A DNA stretch of 64,000 nt, taken from NCBI RefSeq assembly GCF_009208735.1, contig NZ_WFLJ01000019.1:62001-126000 (forward strand), given 5' to 3'. The position numbers and the translations under genes were made by a program. Position 1 is the first letter of the stretch. Every line of letters begins with the position of its first letter. Below are positions 1 to 8,517 of this stretch, piece after piece. A model generated the notes under the pieces. That model searched no databases, was not told the origin of the DNA, and saw nothing but the letters and a program-made list of their open reading frames with translations. This DNA is from Janthinobacterium rivuli (lineage in GTDB: Bacteria; Pseudomonadota; Gammaproteobacteria; Burkholderiales; Burkholderiaceae_D).

Positions 1-799
1 CCGGTACGTTGATGGTGCCCACGTTTTCCAGGGTTTGCTGGTCGATGATGTTGATGGTGTTCGAGACGCGGTTCGAGACGAACGTCATGCGGTTGTCGCC
101 GAGCGCGCGGAAATTATGCGTGCCGGCGCCCGCCTTGATGCGCTTGACGGTCTTTTGCGTGCGCCAGTCGATCACTTCCACGTAATCGCTGCCCATGATA
201 CCCACCAGCAAATGCTTGCCATCGGGCGTCATCGTGATGCCGGCTGGCGCCGGACCGACAGGCATGGTCCATTTCACCGTTTGCGTGGCCAGGTCGATGG
301 CGCTGACCTGGTTGCTGCCCTGCTGCGTAATGAAAGCCATGGTGCTGTCGGCCGTGAACGCCATATGGCTGGGTAGTTTCGGCAACGGAATGCGCTTGGC
401 CAGGGTCAGGTTCTTGCCGTCGTAGCGGTACAGGTCGATGCGGTCCAGGCGCAGCGAGTTCGAAATGAACCACTTCTGGTCCGGCGAAAAGCCGATCTGG
501 TACGGGTCGAGGATGTTGCTGATGCGGCGCTGGATCTGGCCCGAGACGGGGTCGAGGAAGATCAATTCATTGCCCACGGAACTGGCGACGATCAGCGACT
601 TGCCGTCCGGCGTTTCCATCAGATGGTGCGGTTCCTTGCCAACGGCAAAGGTGGACAGCGGAGCATAGGTTTTCTGGTCCAGCAGTTGCACCGTAGCATC
701 ACGGGAATTGAGCACCACCACCACTTCGGCTTGCGCCGTCGATATTGCGGAAACCAGGCACAGCGAGGAAAAAACAAGGCGGCGTAGACTGCGGAACAT
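1..799 (-). CDS. YVTN-type beta-propeller protein, C-terminally truncated by window edge
   Basis: The frame starts at an ATG at 799 and stays open to the window edge, so the 3' end is missing (about 266 codons visible). The N-terminus is a Sec-type signal peptide (basic MFRSLRRL, a hydrophobic stretch, then a cleavage-like AQA/E), so the product should be periplasmic or secreted. The mature part shows repeated blades with phrases such as VVVLNSRDATVQLLD, PDGKSLIVAS, PDGKHLLVGI and NTINIIDQ, typical of YVTN/surface-layer beta-propellers related to the PQQ and methylamine dehydrogenase folds. Family function is broad (binding, scaffolding or oxidoreductase partner) and no substrate can be assigned. 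It is divergent from the FKBP gene. Confidence 0.8.
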   Translation of the reverse strand, partial: MFRSLRRLVFSSLCLVSAISTAQAEVVVVLNSRDATVQLLDQKTYAPLSTFAVGKEPHHLMETPDGKSLIVASSVGNELIFLDPVSGQIQRRISNILDPYQIGFSPDQKWFISNSLRLDRIDLYRYDGKNLTLAKRIPLPKLPSHMAFTADSTMAFITQQGSNQVSAIDLATQTVKWTMPVGPAPAGITMTPDGKHLLVGIMGSDYVEVIDWRTQKTVKRIKAGAGTHNFRALGDNRMTFVSNRVSNTINIIDQQTLENVGTINVP

Positions 800-996
800 G
801 GAAGAAATCACTGTTAAATACAAAACATGCATTTTACGTGGAACACCGTATTTATTGTGCGAAATCCCCCCTTAAATACTACCGGCGGCCACACATCGCC
901 GTAATTTTCGGTTTTTACTTGTGCCGGGCCTGGAATGGCGCTTTGCAACTCATTGCTCTACAATCTGAAGCTTTCATCGCCTACACAAGGATAATC

Positions 997-1353
997 ATGA
1001 CCACCACCACTACCGCTTCCGGCCTGCAATACATCGATACCGTCGTTGGCGAAGGCGCTGAAGCGCAAGCCGGCAACAATGTTGTCGTGCATTACACGGG
1101 CTGGCTGCAAAATGACGACGGCAGCGCCGGTTCGAAATTTGACTCGAGCAAGGACCGCAACGATCCATTCGAATTCCCGCTGGGCGCCGGCCGCGTCATT
1201 CAAGGCTGGGACGAAGGCGTGCAAGGCATGAAAGTGGGCGGCAAGCGCCAGCTGATCATCCCGGCAGCACTGGGCTATGGCGCACGCGGCGCCGGCGGCG
1301 TGATTCCACCGAACGCCACCTTGATTTTCGACGTCGAACTGCTGGGCGTATAA
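997..1353 (+). CDS. FKBP-type peptidyl-prolyl cis-trans isomerase
   Basis: This is a single-domain FKBP of 118 residues that speeds proline isomerisation during protein folding. The family signature is clear: VVVHYTGWL near residue 28, FDSSKDRNDPFEFPLG, VIQGWDEGVQGMKVGGKR, and the C-terminal GVIPPNATLIFDVELL. There is no signal peptide, so it is cytosolic. The ATG at 997 is chosen because it begins the conserved domain and has an AAGG ribosome site just upstream (987-990). Longer upstream extension of the frame is low-complexity and not conserved in this family. A hairpin terminator follows, so the gene is probably monocistronic. Confidence 0.93.
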   Translation: MTTTTTASGLQYIDTVVGEGAEAQAGNNVVVHYTGWLQNDDGSAGSKFDSSKDRNDPFEFPLGAGRVIQGWDEGVQGMKVGGKRQLIIPAALGYGARGAGGVIPPNATLIFDVELLGV

Positions 1354-1387
1354 GCACCGACTCCGCAGCGCTCAAGCGACTGTAGCG

Positions 1388-1426
1388 ACGCCGCCCCTGT
1401 TCACGCAGCGGCGGCGTTTTTGTTTT
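1388..1426 (+). terminator. Rho-independent terminator of the FKBP gene
   Basis: ACGCCGC (1388-1394) pairs with GCGGCGT (1411-1417), and a T-rich run follows. It lies 35 bases after the FKBP stop codon. Confidence 0.8.
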
Positions 1427-1552
1427 GAGTGTGTCCTCTAATGCACGGCGCGCTTTTTTCACTATGATGTCAGGCACTGCAGCACGCACGGTGGCCACTC
1501 CGCCGGGCCTGCCGCACTTTTCCAGCGATTCCATCAGCACACAGGAGCCATC

Positions 1553-1807
1553 ATGAGTTTACAAGAGCAATTCGAACAAGCGCAGCTCGATTCCAAGACC
1601 CTGTCCGAGCGTCCGGACAATATGACCTTGTTGAAAATCTACGCCTTGTTCAAGCAAGCGTCGAGCGGCGACGCCACAGGCGAGCGCCCTGGCATGACCG
1701 ATTTCGTCAACCGCGCCAAGTTCGACGCCTGGGCGGCCCTGGCCGGCACCTCGAAGGAAGAGGCGCAACAGCAATACATCGACCTGATCGACGACTTGAA
1801 GGATTAA
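1553..1807 (+). CDS. Acyl-CoA-binding protein
   Basis: This 84-residue protein is the length of a stand-alone ACBP. It has the family pattern: SLQEQFEQA at the start, the central LLKIYALFKQA helix, the GERPGMTDFVNRAKFDAW segment holding the acyl-CoA pocket residues, and a C-terminal YIDLIDDL helix. It should bind medium/long-chain acyl-CoA esters in the cytosol and buffer or deliver them. AGGAG sits 7 bases before the ATG. It is followed by a strong terminator and stands alone. A link to the PHA/fatty-acid genes elsewhere in the window is only contextual. Confidence 0.92.
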   Translation: MSLQEQFEQAQLDSKTLSERPDNMTLLKIYALFKQASSGDATGERPGMTDFVNRAKFDAWAALAGTSKEEAQQQYIDLIDDLKD

Positions 1808-1894
1808 ACGCCGACAACGCCTGTTTTACGCAGAAATAGGCCGAAAACGGCTGAAAACTCACCAAAAACCACAAAAACAGGCCGTTAACGTCAA

Positions 1895-1925
1895 AGTGGC
1901 TACCAAACCGGTAGCCACTTTTTTT
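1895..1925 (+). terminator. Terminator between acyl-CoA-binding protein gene and proX
   Basis: A perfect 10-bp stem, AGTGGCTACC (1895-1904) with GGTAGCCACT (1910-1919), has a 5-base loop and six T on the plus strand. It ends the plus-strand ACBP transcript. It also lies just beyond the convergent proX stop and could act weakly in the other direction. Confidence 0.88.
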
Positions 1926-1946
1926 ACGCCGTTATCCGCCGTAAAC

Positions 1947-3005
1947 TTACTTTTTCGCCGCCGCCAGCGCTTGCGCGATCCAGCCGTCGAACGTTTTCTG
2001 ATGGTACTTGATCCAGCCGGCCGTATGGCGCGCGATATCGGCTTGCGTGCTTTCGCCGCGACGCATGCGCTCGTTCTGCGCATTGATGTCGGCCACCGGC
2101 AATTGCATCACTTCGAACAACTTGGCCGCGGCCGGGTTCTTCTCCGCCCAGGCCTTGTTGGACACGATGCGTGCCGTGTTGACGGCAAAGCCGTAATCGC
2201 TGCCATCGTCGAGGCGGGTATTCACCTTGTCCGGATTGGCCGAGAACGGCACTTTCAGCCAGACCACGTCCTTGCCCGGCACCAGCACGCCACTGACCCA
2301 GTACGGCGTCCACGTGTAGTACAGGATGGATTCGCCACGCTTGTAGCGGCCCAGGGTATCGGCGATCAGGGCCGCATAGCTGCCCTGCACGTGCGTCACC
2401 GTGTCGCGCAATTTGTACGCATCCATGTGCTTCTCGATCAGCGCTTCGCAGCCCCAGCCAGGGTTGCAACCCGTCAAGTCGGCCTTGCCGTCGCCATCGT
2501 GGTCAAACAGCTTGGCCAGCGTGGGATCGCGCAACTGGTCGATATTCGTGATGTTGTACTTTTCCGCAGTCGCCTTGTCGATCAGATAACCTTGCGCGGC
2601 GGGACCGGCGTACTGGCCCGTGCGGGACAGCTTGGCGTCGCCGCCCGCATTGTTATAGAAATCCTTGTGCATCGGGTCCCAGTGCACGGCCATGAAGGTG
2701 GCGTCACCGTTGGCGATGGCAATATGCGCGGTCGGATATTCCACTTCCTTGATCGGCTGCACTTCGTAGCCCAGCTTTTCCAGGGCCTTGTCGACCAGCA
2801 TGGTCTGGAAGGTTTCTTCCGCGATCGAGCTTTGCAGCGGCTGCACCTTGACGCCCTTGCCGGGCAGCGCATCGGCGGCCGCGGCCGGCGTCTGCGCCAT
2901 GGCCAGGCTGGTGGTCAGGGCCATGGCGGCGATCGCCAGGGCGGAAAACAGCTGGAACTTGCGTTGCGATTTTTGCGTCACTTTAAAATTGTCAATTTGA
3001 TGCAT
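1947..3005 (-). CDS. proX: Glycine betaine/proline ABC transporter, periplasmic binding protein ProX
   Basis: This 352-residue substrate-binding protein captures glycine betaine, proline betaine or related osmolytes in the periplasm for the ProVW transporter. Residues 1-38 form a signal peptide with a long basic n-region, then [17 protein letters not shown]-type hydrophobic core and AQT cleavage. The mature chain shows ProX features: [14 protein letters not shown], the MAVHWDPMH segment, GWGCE with the paired cysteines of ProX (CNPGWGC), and the YYTWTPYWV aromatic stretch that lines a betaine cage. It is the third gene of proVWX, 9 bases after proW. Expression is presumably osmotically induced, as for the family. 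Confidence 0.94.
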   Translation of the reverse strand: MHQIDNFKVTQKSQRKFQLFSALAIAAMALTTSLAMAQTPAAAADALPGKGVKVQPLQSSIAEETFQTMLVDKALEKLGYEVQPIKEVEYPTAHIAIANGDATFMAVHWDPMHKDFYNNAGGDAKLSRTGQYAGPAAQGYLIDKATAEKYNITNIDQLRDPTLAKLFDHDGDGKADLTGCNPGWGCEALIEKHMDAYKLRDTVTHVQGSYAALIADTLGRYKRGESILYYTWTPYWVSGVLVPGKDVVWLKVPFSANPDKVNTRLDDGSDYGFAVNTARIVSNKAWAEKNPAAAKLFEVMQLPVADINAQNERMRRGESTQADIARHTAGWIKYHQKTFDGWIAQALAAAKK

Positions 3006-3014
3006 GTGGTTCCT

Positions 3015-4118
3015 TTATTGTGCGTTGGCCAGCGTAGCTTGCTGTTCAACATTATTTTTTTCCGTGTTGCCGCGCACCAGGCGCAGCACGAAACCGGCAG
3101 GACCCGTCTGGTACCAATGGCGCACGCCACGGCGTGGCTGGCCCATCGCTTGCGTCAAGCGATCCAGGGTAATGGCCAGCAGCACGATGCCCAGGCCGCC
3201 CACGGTTGCCAGGCCCATGTCCAGGCGGCCGATACCGCGCAATACCATCTGGCCCAGGCCACCGACGGCGATCATCGAGGCGATCACGACCATCGACAGC
3301 GACAACATCAGCGACTGGTTGATACCGGCCATGATCGACGGCATGGCCAGCGGGAATTGCACGCGGGTCAGCAACTGCCACGGCGAGGCGCCATACGCGC
3401 GGGCCGCTTCGATCAGGTCGGGACGCACCTGGCGGATACCGAGGTTGGTCAGGCGCACCAGCGGCGGCAGGGCAAAGATGATCGTTACGATCACGCCTGG
3501 CGCATTACCGATACCGAACAGCATTACCACCGGCACCAGATAGACAAACGCGGGCGTCGTCTGCATGGCGTCGAGCAGGGGGCGCAGGATATTCTGCGCG
3601 CGGTCGCTGCTGGCAAGGAAAATGCCCAACGGCAAACCGATGGCCAGACAGAACGCCAGGGAAGTGAGCACCAGCGACAGGGTCGTCATGGCTTCCGGCC
3701 AGATGCCCAGCATCGACACCACCAGCAGCGCCAGCACGGTGCCGACGGCCAGGGTGCGGCTGGTAAATTGCCACGCCAGCAAGCCGATGATGGCGATCAC
3801 CGTCAGCGACGGCGCCGCCAGCAGCACGCCTTCCACGCCGGACAGCACGCTGTCGATCGGCGCGCGCACGGCCTGGAAGAAGGGACGGAAATGCGCAACG
3901 ACCCAGCCCAGGCCCTGGTTGATCCAGCTTTCCAGCGGCAGCGAGCCGTCGAAAATCTGCGTCAGGTGAAAACCGGTCGCATGCTCCGGCTGCACGGCAG
4001 GCGCGGCGGCGTCCAGCCACGCGGTGCTGGCGTCGGTGGGCGGCGTCAGCGCCCAGGGATTGATCTGTGCGGCCTGTTCAACAACAGGTTCTACTGTGGA
4101 AACGGTGCTTGGGTTCAT
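3015..4118 (-). CDS. proW: Glycine betaine/proline ABC transporter permease ProW
   Basis: This is the inner-membrane permease of the ProU system, 367 residues. An N-terminal cytoplasmic/periplasmic tail of about 100 residues precedes the membrane-spanning part, as in E. coli ProW. The permease signature [22 protein letters not shown] (given here in parts: EAARAYGAS and [14 protein letters not shown]) is the EAA loop that docks on the ATPase. The ATG overlaps the proV stop codon in an ATGA (4115-4118), which indicates translational coupling. The C-terminus, QPRRGVRHW and beyond, is hydrophilic and variable. Confidence 0.94.
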   Translation of the reverse strand: MNPSTVSTVEPVVEQAAQINPWALTPPTDASTAWLDAAAPAVQPEHATGFHLTQIFDGSLPLESWINQGLGWVVAHFRPFFQAVRAPIDSVLSGVEGVLLAAPSLTVIAIIGLLAWQFTSRTLAVGTVLALLVVSMLGIWPEAMTTLSLVLTSLAFCLAIGLPLGIFLASSDRAQNILRPLLDAMQTTPAFVYLVPVVMLFGIGNAPGVIVTIIFALPPLVRLTNLGIRQVRPDLIEAARAYGASPWQLLTRVQFPLAMPSIMAGINQSLMLSLSMVVIASMIAVGGLGQMVLRGIGRLDMGLATVGGLGIVLLAITLDRLTQAMGQPRRGVRHWYQTGPAGFVLRLVRGNTEKNNVEQQATLANAQ

Positions 4119-5347
4119 GCTTGTCCTTTCTGTTGTTGTTCGGCAATGGCTGGCGTGTCGCGGTCGAGGAACTTCAGCAAGGTCGTCTTGCTGATGGCGC
4201 CGCGGAAGCTGCCGTCATTGGCCACCACAGGGACGGCGTAAGGCAGTTGCGCCACCTGGCCGAACAGGCCGGCGACTGGCTCATCTGCATTGATGGTCTG
4301 CACGTCCGGCAGATAGGCATGCGCCAGGCCCAAGGGCCCCACATGGCCGTCGAGCGCACTGCGCAGCGAATCGGCCGAGACGACGCCAAGGAACTTGCGC
4401 TGCGGATTGACGACATATGCGAAGGCGCGATCCTGCTCTTCCAGCATCGACAGCGCGGCGCGCGAACCACGGCTCGGCGACTCGGAGACGACGATCTGGC
4501 TCTTGCGGGCGATATCGCTGGCCTTGAAGACGGCGGCCGCATCGACGCCGCGCACGAAGTTGCGCACGTAATCGTTGGCAGGTTTACGCAGGATTTCTTC
4601 CGGCGTGCCCACTTGCACCACGTGGCCGTCTTTCATGATGGCGACGCGGTCGCCGATGCGCATGGCTTCGTCGAGGTCATGCGAAATGAAGACGATGGTG
4701 CGGCGCTTGATTTGCTGCAAGCGCAGCAGTTCCGATTGCATTTCCGTACGGATAATCGGATCGAGCGCGGAAAACGCTTCATCCATCAGCAAAATCGATG
4801 GATCGCAGGCCAGCGCACGGGCCAGGCCCACGCGCTGCTGCATGCCGCCCGACAATTCGTCGGGATAGCTGGCGCCGTAGCCATCCAGGCCTACCTGCTC
4901 CAAAGCTTGCTGGGCCAGCGCATGGCGCTCGGCCTTGGGCATGCCGGCCAGTTCCATGCCGAAGGCCGTGTTGTCGAGCACGCTAATTTGCGGCAGCAGC
5001 GCGAACGACTGAAACACCATGCTGATGTCCTTGCGGCGCAGGGCGCGCAACTGGGCGTCGGGCAGGGTATTGATGTCGTTGCCGTCGATCAGGATGCGGC
5101 CGGCGGTCGGTTCGATCAGGCGGTTCAGCATGCGCACCAGGGTCGACTTGCCCGAACCGGACAGGCCCATGATGACGAAGATCTCGCCCGCTTCAATGGT
5201 AAAGGTGGCGTCGAAAACGCCGATGGTGCAGTCGGTCTTGGCCAGGATGTCTTGCTTGCTGGCGCCCTGACGGACGAGCTCAAGTGCTTCTTCTGGCTTG
5301 TCGCCGAACACTTTGAACACATGGTCGATAATGATTTGTTTTGCCAC
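4115..5347 (-). CDS. proV: Glycine betaine/proline ABC transporter ATPase ProV
   Basis: This 410-residue ATPase powers osmoprotectant import. Walker A is GLSGSGKST, the signature is LSGGMQQR, Walker B is [13 protein letters not shown], and the H-loop is FISHDLDEA. The C-terminal third carries a tandem CBS-type region, as in ProV, where such modules sense ionic strength. I take the GTG at 5347 as the start: the sequence [15 protein letters not shown] aligns with the usual ProV N-terminus, and GGGAG lies 9 bases upstream. An in-frame start 15 codons earlier would lack both. It is the first gene of proVWX. Confidence 0.93.
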   Translation of the reverse strand: MAKQIIIDHVFKVFGDKPEEALELVRQGASKQDILAKTDCTIGVFDATFTIEAGEIFVIMGLSGSGKSTLVRMLNRLIEPTAGRILIDGNDINTLPDAQLRALRRKDISMVFQSFALLPQISVLDNTAFGMELAGMPKAERHALAQQALEQVGLDGYGASYPDELSGGMQQRVGLARALACDPSILLMDEAFSALDPIIRTEMQSELLRLQQIKRRTIVFISHDLDEAMRIGDRVAIMKDGHVVQVGTPEEILRKPANDYVRNFVRGVDAAAVFKASDIARKSQIVVSESPSRGSRAALSMLEEQDRAFAYVVNPQRKFLGVVSADSLRSALDGHVGPLGLAHAYLPDVQTINADEPVAGLFGQVAQLPYAVPVVANDGSFRGAISKTTLLKFLDRDTPAIAEQQQKGQA

Positions 5348-5388
5348 GATGTGGTTCTCCCTCGATTTGACGAATGGAATGAAACCCA

Positions 5389-5405
5389 GCAAGCTGCTAG
5401 CTTGC
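5389..5405 (-). promoter_or_regulatory. Small hairpin in front of proV
   Basis: GCAAGC-TGCTA-GCTTGC is a perfect 6-bp inverted repeat with a 5-base loop, 42 bases upstream of the proV GTG start, inside the presumed leader. It could influence translation; function unknown. Confidence 0.4.
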
Positions 5406-5586
5406 GACGGGAATCAGCAAACCCTGTTGCGTCGGCTACGCCACGGCGCAAAAAAGCGCACGGGAGCGACAGGAAACAGGGGGTGACACGCGTGTGACCA
5501 GCGGATGGCCAAAGCCGGTGCCGGGGTGCCGTGTGCGTGCTAAAAGAGGCTGTGGTTCAGGACTTTTAACAACGCTAGCGCCATGC

Positions 5587-5610
5587 AAATACATGGCACC
5601 AAATGTATTT
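5587..5610. promoter_or_regulatory. Perfect inverted repeat upstream of proV, candidate operator
   Basis: AAATACAT (5587-5594) and ATGTATTT (5603-5610) form an exact 8-bp inverted repeat with an 8-base spacer, in AT-rich sequence that contrasts with the GC-rich surroundings. It lies 240 bases before proV. It may be a protein-binding site or an RNA hairpin; no known regulator's consensus is recognised. Confidence 0.45.
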
Positions 5611-5744
5611 GACCGAAAAAATCGACCAAGCTACTTTTAACTGGATGCGGGTGTAAAACCCGAAGAATTATTCACCACTCAGCGAGCGGAGAGTACTGCG
5701 AAGCAGAAGGTGAAACGCGGTGTAGCTGTTGTAAATATGACTCA

Positions 5745-5774
5745 AGTATAACGCAAAAAGCCACCAAAGTCCAA
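5745..5774 (-). promoter_or_regulatory. Candidate sigma-70 promoter for proVWX
   Basis: On the minus strand TTGGAC (5774-5769) and TATACT (5750-5745) are separated by 18 bases. This would start a transcript with a leader of about 390 bases before the proV GTG. A nearer promoter cannot be excluded. Confidence 0.45.
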
Positions 5775-5828
5775 TGGCTTTCCAAATAGAAATGTGCTAG
5801 CAATGTTCGCCAGCGTACAGTCAGACGT

Positions 5829-5869
5829 AAAAAAGGCGAAAAGCGACGTGGTTTCATCGTCTTTTCGCC
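5829..5869 (-). terminator. Terminator of the PHA-system gene
   Basis: On the minus strand the stem GGCGAAAA-GACG pairs with CGTC-(GC bulge)-TTTTCGCC and is followed by six T (complement of 5829-5834). It lies 61 bases after the stop codon of the minus-strand gene at 5930. Confidence 0.8.
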
Positions 5870-5929
5870 CATCGCTGCTACACGTTTTCTAGCACCAAAC
5901 ATGGCGCCAGACAAGCGGGTGCCAGGCCG

Positions 5930-6214
5930 TCAAGCTGGCTCGGTAAACACCTTGCGCATCTTTTCGGCGATCTTGCCTTCGATGGTGGAAGCGAAGGCGC
6001 TGAGCATGAAGCCCAGCTTGATTTGCAGTTGCGCCTGCTCTTTTTCCAGGGTCAGCGAACCATCGACGCCGCTGCGCTCGAAGCGCAGCACATCGCCATC
6101 CCAGGCGCACGCCAGGTCATATTCCTGGGCCAGCTTGTCGGCCACTTGCTGCGCCGCTTCGCGCGCCTTTGCTGCTGTCAGCTTATGTTGCTGAACTATA
6201 TTTATATCCGCCAT
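5930..6214 (-). CDS. Polyhydroxyalkanoic acid system family protein
   Basis: This 94-residue protein matches the small family usually named polyhydroxyalkanoic acid system protein (PHA granule region; PF09650/TIGR02610 as I remember it). Typical features are the N-terminal MADINIVQQHKL, a central beta-rich part with WDGDVLRFERSGVDGSL, the LGFMLSAF segment and C-terminal KIAEKMRKVF. Family members are linked to PHA granules, but their molecular role is not established. I start at the ATG at 6214 (AGGA seven bases upstream) rather than the TTG one codon earlier. It stands alone and ends in a terminator. The PHA depolymerase gene lies 3 kb away. Confidence 0.85.
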   Translation of the reverse strand: MADINIVQQHKLTAAKAREAAQQVADKLAQEYDLACAWDGDVLRFERSGVDGSLTLEKEQAQLQIKLGFMLSAFASTIEGKIAEKMRKVFTEPA

Positions 6215-6413
6215 CAAACGATCCTTTTATTATAAAAACGGGGCAAACCGGCCAGCATCATACCAGCCGCCATGCGGCGGGCACGACGGCAGCCGGCGCC
6301 GGACGGCTAAAAAAGCCCGTCCTTCCCGCGCATCGTTTGCGCCGTATCAAACCGGACGCACCGAAGCGGGACGACTATTCCAGTTCCAGTTGCGCGTGTC
6401 TTGGAGAGCTATC

Positions 6414-7811
6414 ATGGATCAGAAAGTCATCGTGCCGGTCGAAGCCGTGTTGACCAAATGCGTGTCCCTGCCCGTCGGCTATGTCCCCACCCCATCGGCG
6501 CCATACCGCCAGCACCGCAAGAATGCGCAACTGACCCTGCAGCCGGGTCCGCCCCGCCTGATCGAGACAACGGTCCGCAACCTGGCCGCCGTGCCCGTCG
6601 GTTCGCGCGTGCTGATCTGGAAACAAGACCCGTCCGTCACCGAACTGGGTACGCGCAAGACCTTCCTGCCCGGCCTGATCCTGCAAGGCCCGCGCGACGC
6701 GCGCATCACCTTTGGCGAACCGGGCATCGCCCAGGTCAGCCCGAACGCCTTTGGCGACTTCATCGTCTCGCCCAATACCGACCAGTTCGATGCCGTGCAC
6801 ACGTTTGCCATCGTGCGCATGACGCTCACCATGTACCAGCGCGCGCTGGCCAGCAACGAGACGGCGCCGCCCCTGCCCTGGCAATGGAATAGCGCCAGCA
6901 ACACGGCCCCGCTGCGCGTGTTCCCGCACGGCTTGCCCAATGTCATGAATGCCTATTACAGCCGCAGCGACAAGGCCCTCAAATTCGGCGACTTCATCCC
7001 CAGTGGCGCCACCGACCGCGTCTACACCTGCCGTTCGCTCGACATCGTCTCGCACGAAACTGGGCACGCCATCCTCGACGGTCTGAAACCGAATTGGCTG
7101 CTCAACAATAATCCTCCGCAGACGGGCGGCTTGCACGAATCGTTTGGCGACCTGACGGCCATCTTCCTGGCCCTGTCGCAGCTGGACCAGGTCGAAGCCG
7201 TGATCGCGCAAACCAAGTCCGACCTGCACGACAAAACGTTTCTCGCCGACCTGGCGGAGCAGTTCGGCCTGGCGCTGGGCCGGCCGAACGGTTTGCGCAA
7301 TGCCGACAACGACATCAAATTATCGGAGGCTGGCACGGAAGTGCATGCCATCTCGCAAGTGTTTACAGGTGCCATCTACGACATCCTGGCCGACATCTTT
7401 GCCCACGAACGTCAGCCCCAGCTGGAAGATGACGCGGCCGTGCTGCACCGTTGCGGCGACTACCTGCGCAGCCTGGTCTTGCGCGCCCTGGTGGCGTCTC
7501 CCGACCAAGCGGCCACGTATGCCGACGTGGCTGGCCACATGCTGACGATCGCCCAGGCCGACGGCAACGGCGCCTACCTCGATTTCATCCGCAACAGCTT
7601 TACCGTGCGCGAAGTGCTCAAGGACAATGCCATGTCGGAGAGTGGGCAGATGACCTTTGCCCCAGGCATCGTCGATGACGAGGGTGCGGTGCAAGACAGG
7701 CGCGCCTGCTGCGGTACCATGAACCATGCGGAATACAGCGAATCGGATCAATTGCTGGAAGCGGAGCGCGAAGCGCTGGCGGCATGGTGCCGCAGTTACG
7801 CTCCCCGCTAG
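6414..7811 (+). CDS. M4-like (gluzincin) zinc metallopeptidase without signal peptide
   Basis: This 465-residue protein carries zinc-protease residues of the thermolysin type: HETGH with His214, Glu215 and His218, a third ligand candidate Glu242 in GGLHESFGD, and His311 in EVHAISQVFTGAIYDIL, which lines up with the catalytic His231 motif of thermolysin. The spacing from the second His to the third ligand is 24 residues, longer than the 20 in thermolysin. There is no signal peptide and no recognisable FTP propeptide, so it appears cytosolic or exported by a non-Sec route. I start at the ATG at 6414 (GGAGAG upstream). An emfourin-like inhibitor gene follows 88 bases later. Substrate unknown. 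Confidence 0.82.
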   Translation: MDQKVIVPVEAVLTKCVSLPVGYVPTPSAPYRQHRKNAQLTLQPGPPRLIETTVRNLAAVPVGSRVLIWKQDPSVTELGTRKTFLPGLILQGPRDARITFGEPGIAQVSPNAFGDFIVSPNTDQFDAVHTFAIVRMTLTMYQRALASNETAPPLPWQWNSASNTAPLRVFPHGLPNVMNAYYSRSDKALKFGDFIPSGATDRVYTCRSLDIVSHETGHAILDGLKPNWLLNNNPPQTGGLHESFGDLTAIFLALSQLDQVEAVIAQTKSDLHDKTFLADLAEQFGLALGRPNGLRNADNDIKLSEAGTEVHAISQVFTGAIYDILADIFAHERQPQLEDDAAVLHRCGDYLRSLVLRALVASPDQAATYADVAGHMLTIAQADGNGAYLDFIRNSFTVREVLKDNAMSESGQMTFAPGIVDDEGAVQDRRACCGTMNHAEYSESDQLLEAEREALAAWCRSYAPR

Positions 7812-7899
7812 ACGCCTTGCGCCGCAGGCCCGCCAGCAGTCAGCCGCAGGCGATGGCATGCGGCATCACGCCCCACCACCGTCCTCAAGAAGGAGCAGC

Positions 7900-8187
7900 A
7901 TGAAAATTTCAGCCCGCAGCAGCGGCGGCTTTGCCGGCCTGAGCGAACAGTACGACATCGATACGCAAGCCCACCCGGCCGGCCCGGGGCTCGAAGCGGC
8001 ACTGGCCAGCAGCGGCTTTTTCACGCACCAGCAGGCGACGGGCGCGCAGGTGGGCGCCGATATTCCCCATTGGCAGATCACCGTCGAGGCCCCCACCGCG
8101 CGGCGCACCATCACGTTTGCCGAAGATGGCAGTGCTGAAAACGCACGTTGGCAGCAGTTGGTGACGCAAATACGCGCCAGCGCCTGA
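7900..8187 (+). CDS. Emfourin-like inhibitor of M4-type metalloproteases
   Basis: This 95-residue protein resembles emfourin, the small cytoplasmic inhibitor encoded next to protealysin-like M4 proteases. Visible family features are the opening MKISARSSGGFAGL, a central charged/hydrophobic segment, and the closing ITFAEDGSAENARWQQLVTQI. AAGGAG lies 6 bases before the ATG at 7900. It follows the M4-like peptidase gene on the same strand, and the two are probably one transcript. The natural reading is that it keeps the partner protease inactive inside the cell. Identity rests on sequence pattern and gene order; inhibition of this particular peptidase is inferred. Confidence 0.8.
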   Translation: MKISARSSGGFAGLSEQYDIDTQAHPAGPGLEAALASSGFFTHQQATGAQVGADIPHWQITVEAPTARRTITFAEDGSAENARWQQLVTQIRASA

Positions 8188-8385
8188 CTGTCCTGGCATT
8201 TATTTTTACCGATCTTGATTTGGGTAAAACAAAAACACCACAGGGCAAGCCCCTGCGTCGCCCGTCCCGCACCCTGCCGCATCGGGCGACTGTCGCTTTC
8301 TTGCCGCGTTCTTCATGGCAACGTCCCGGATAGTCGCTGAATGGCACGCTCTGCGCGGCAACGCCACTGCCAGAAAATGAATTTG

Positions 8386-8406
8386 CTTATATGTATTGTA
8401 TATAAG
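8386..8406. promoter_or_regulatory. Inverted repeat just upstream of the fdxA promoter
   Basis: CTTATAT (8386-8392) and ATATAAG (8400-8406) are exact inverted copies with a 7-base spacer, ending 6 bases before the -35 box of fdxA. The position suits an activator or repressor site; the regulator is unknown. Confidence 0.4.
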
Positions 8407-8412
8407 CGGGAT

Positions 8413-8441
8413 TTGTGAGAAATAGCGAATTGCCTTAAAAT
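8413..8441 (+). promoter_or_regulatory. Sigma-70-like promoter of fdxA
   Basis: TTGTGA (8413-8418) and TAAAAT (8436-8441) are 17 bases apart, about 75 bases upstream of the fdxA start codon. Confidence 0.6.
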
Positions 8442-8517
8442 ACAATGCTTTGCTTTAGTATGCGTCGCCGAGGTTCCTGCAGGCGCTACAGCACCTCCCC
8501 AAATTGATAGGACTGTT

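Larger units (their letters stand above)
5348..5828. other. 481-base gene-free region upstream of proV, probably a long structured leader
   Basis: No credible gene is seen. Read on the minus strand the region has a possible promoter at its far end (5745-5774), a C/GGGT-GTAAA-ACCCG hairpin near 5648, a perfect AAATACAT/ATGTATTT inverted repeat (5587-5610) and a GCAAGC/GCTTGC hairpin (5389-5405) about 40 bases before the proV start. An 80-codon open frame at 5672-5914 on the minus strand runs through a terminator and is not believed. Confidence 0.6.
8188..8517. other. 330-base gene-free region holding the fdxA promoter
   Basis: No gene is seen. The first 200 bases are GC-rich and featureless. 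The last 130 are AT-rich and contain an inverted repeat (8386-8406) and a good sigma-70 promoter (8413-8441) for fdxA. Confidence 0.6.

Noticed and set aside
1896-4241. A 781-codon open frame on the plus strand opposite proX and proW
   Set aside because: Its composition is rich in His, Arg and Gln as expected for an antisense frame of a GC-rich gene; the minus-strand genes are clearly real.
5672-5914. An 80-codon open frame on the minus strand between the PHA-system gene and proV
   Set aside because: It runs through a clear terminator stem (5829-5869), has no ribosome site and no protein-like composition.
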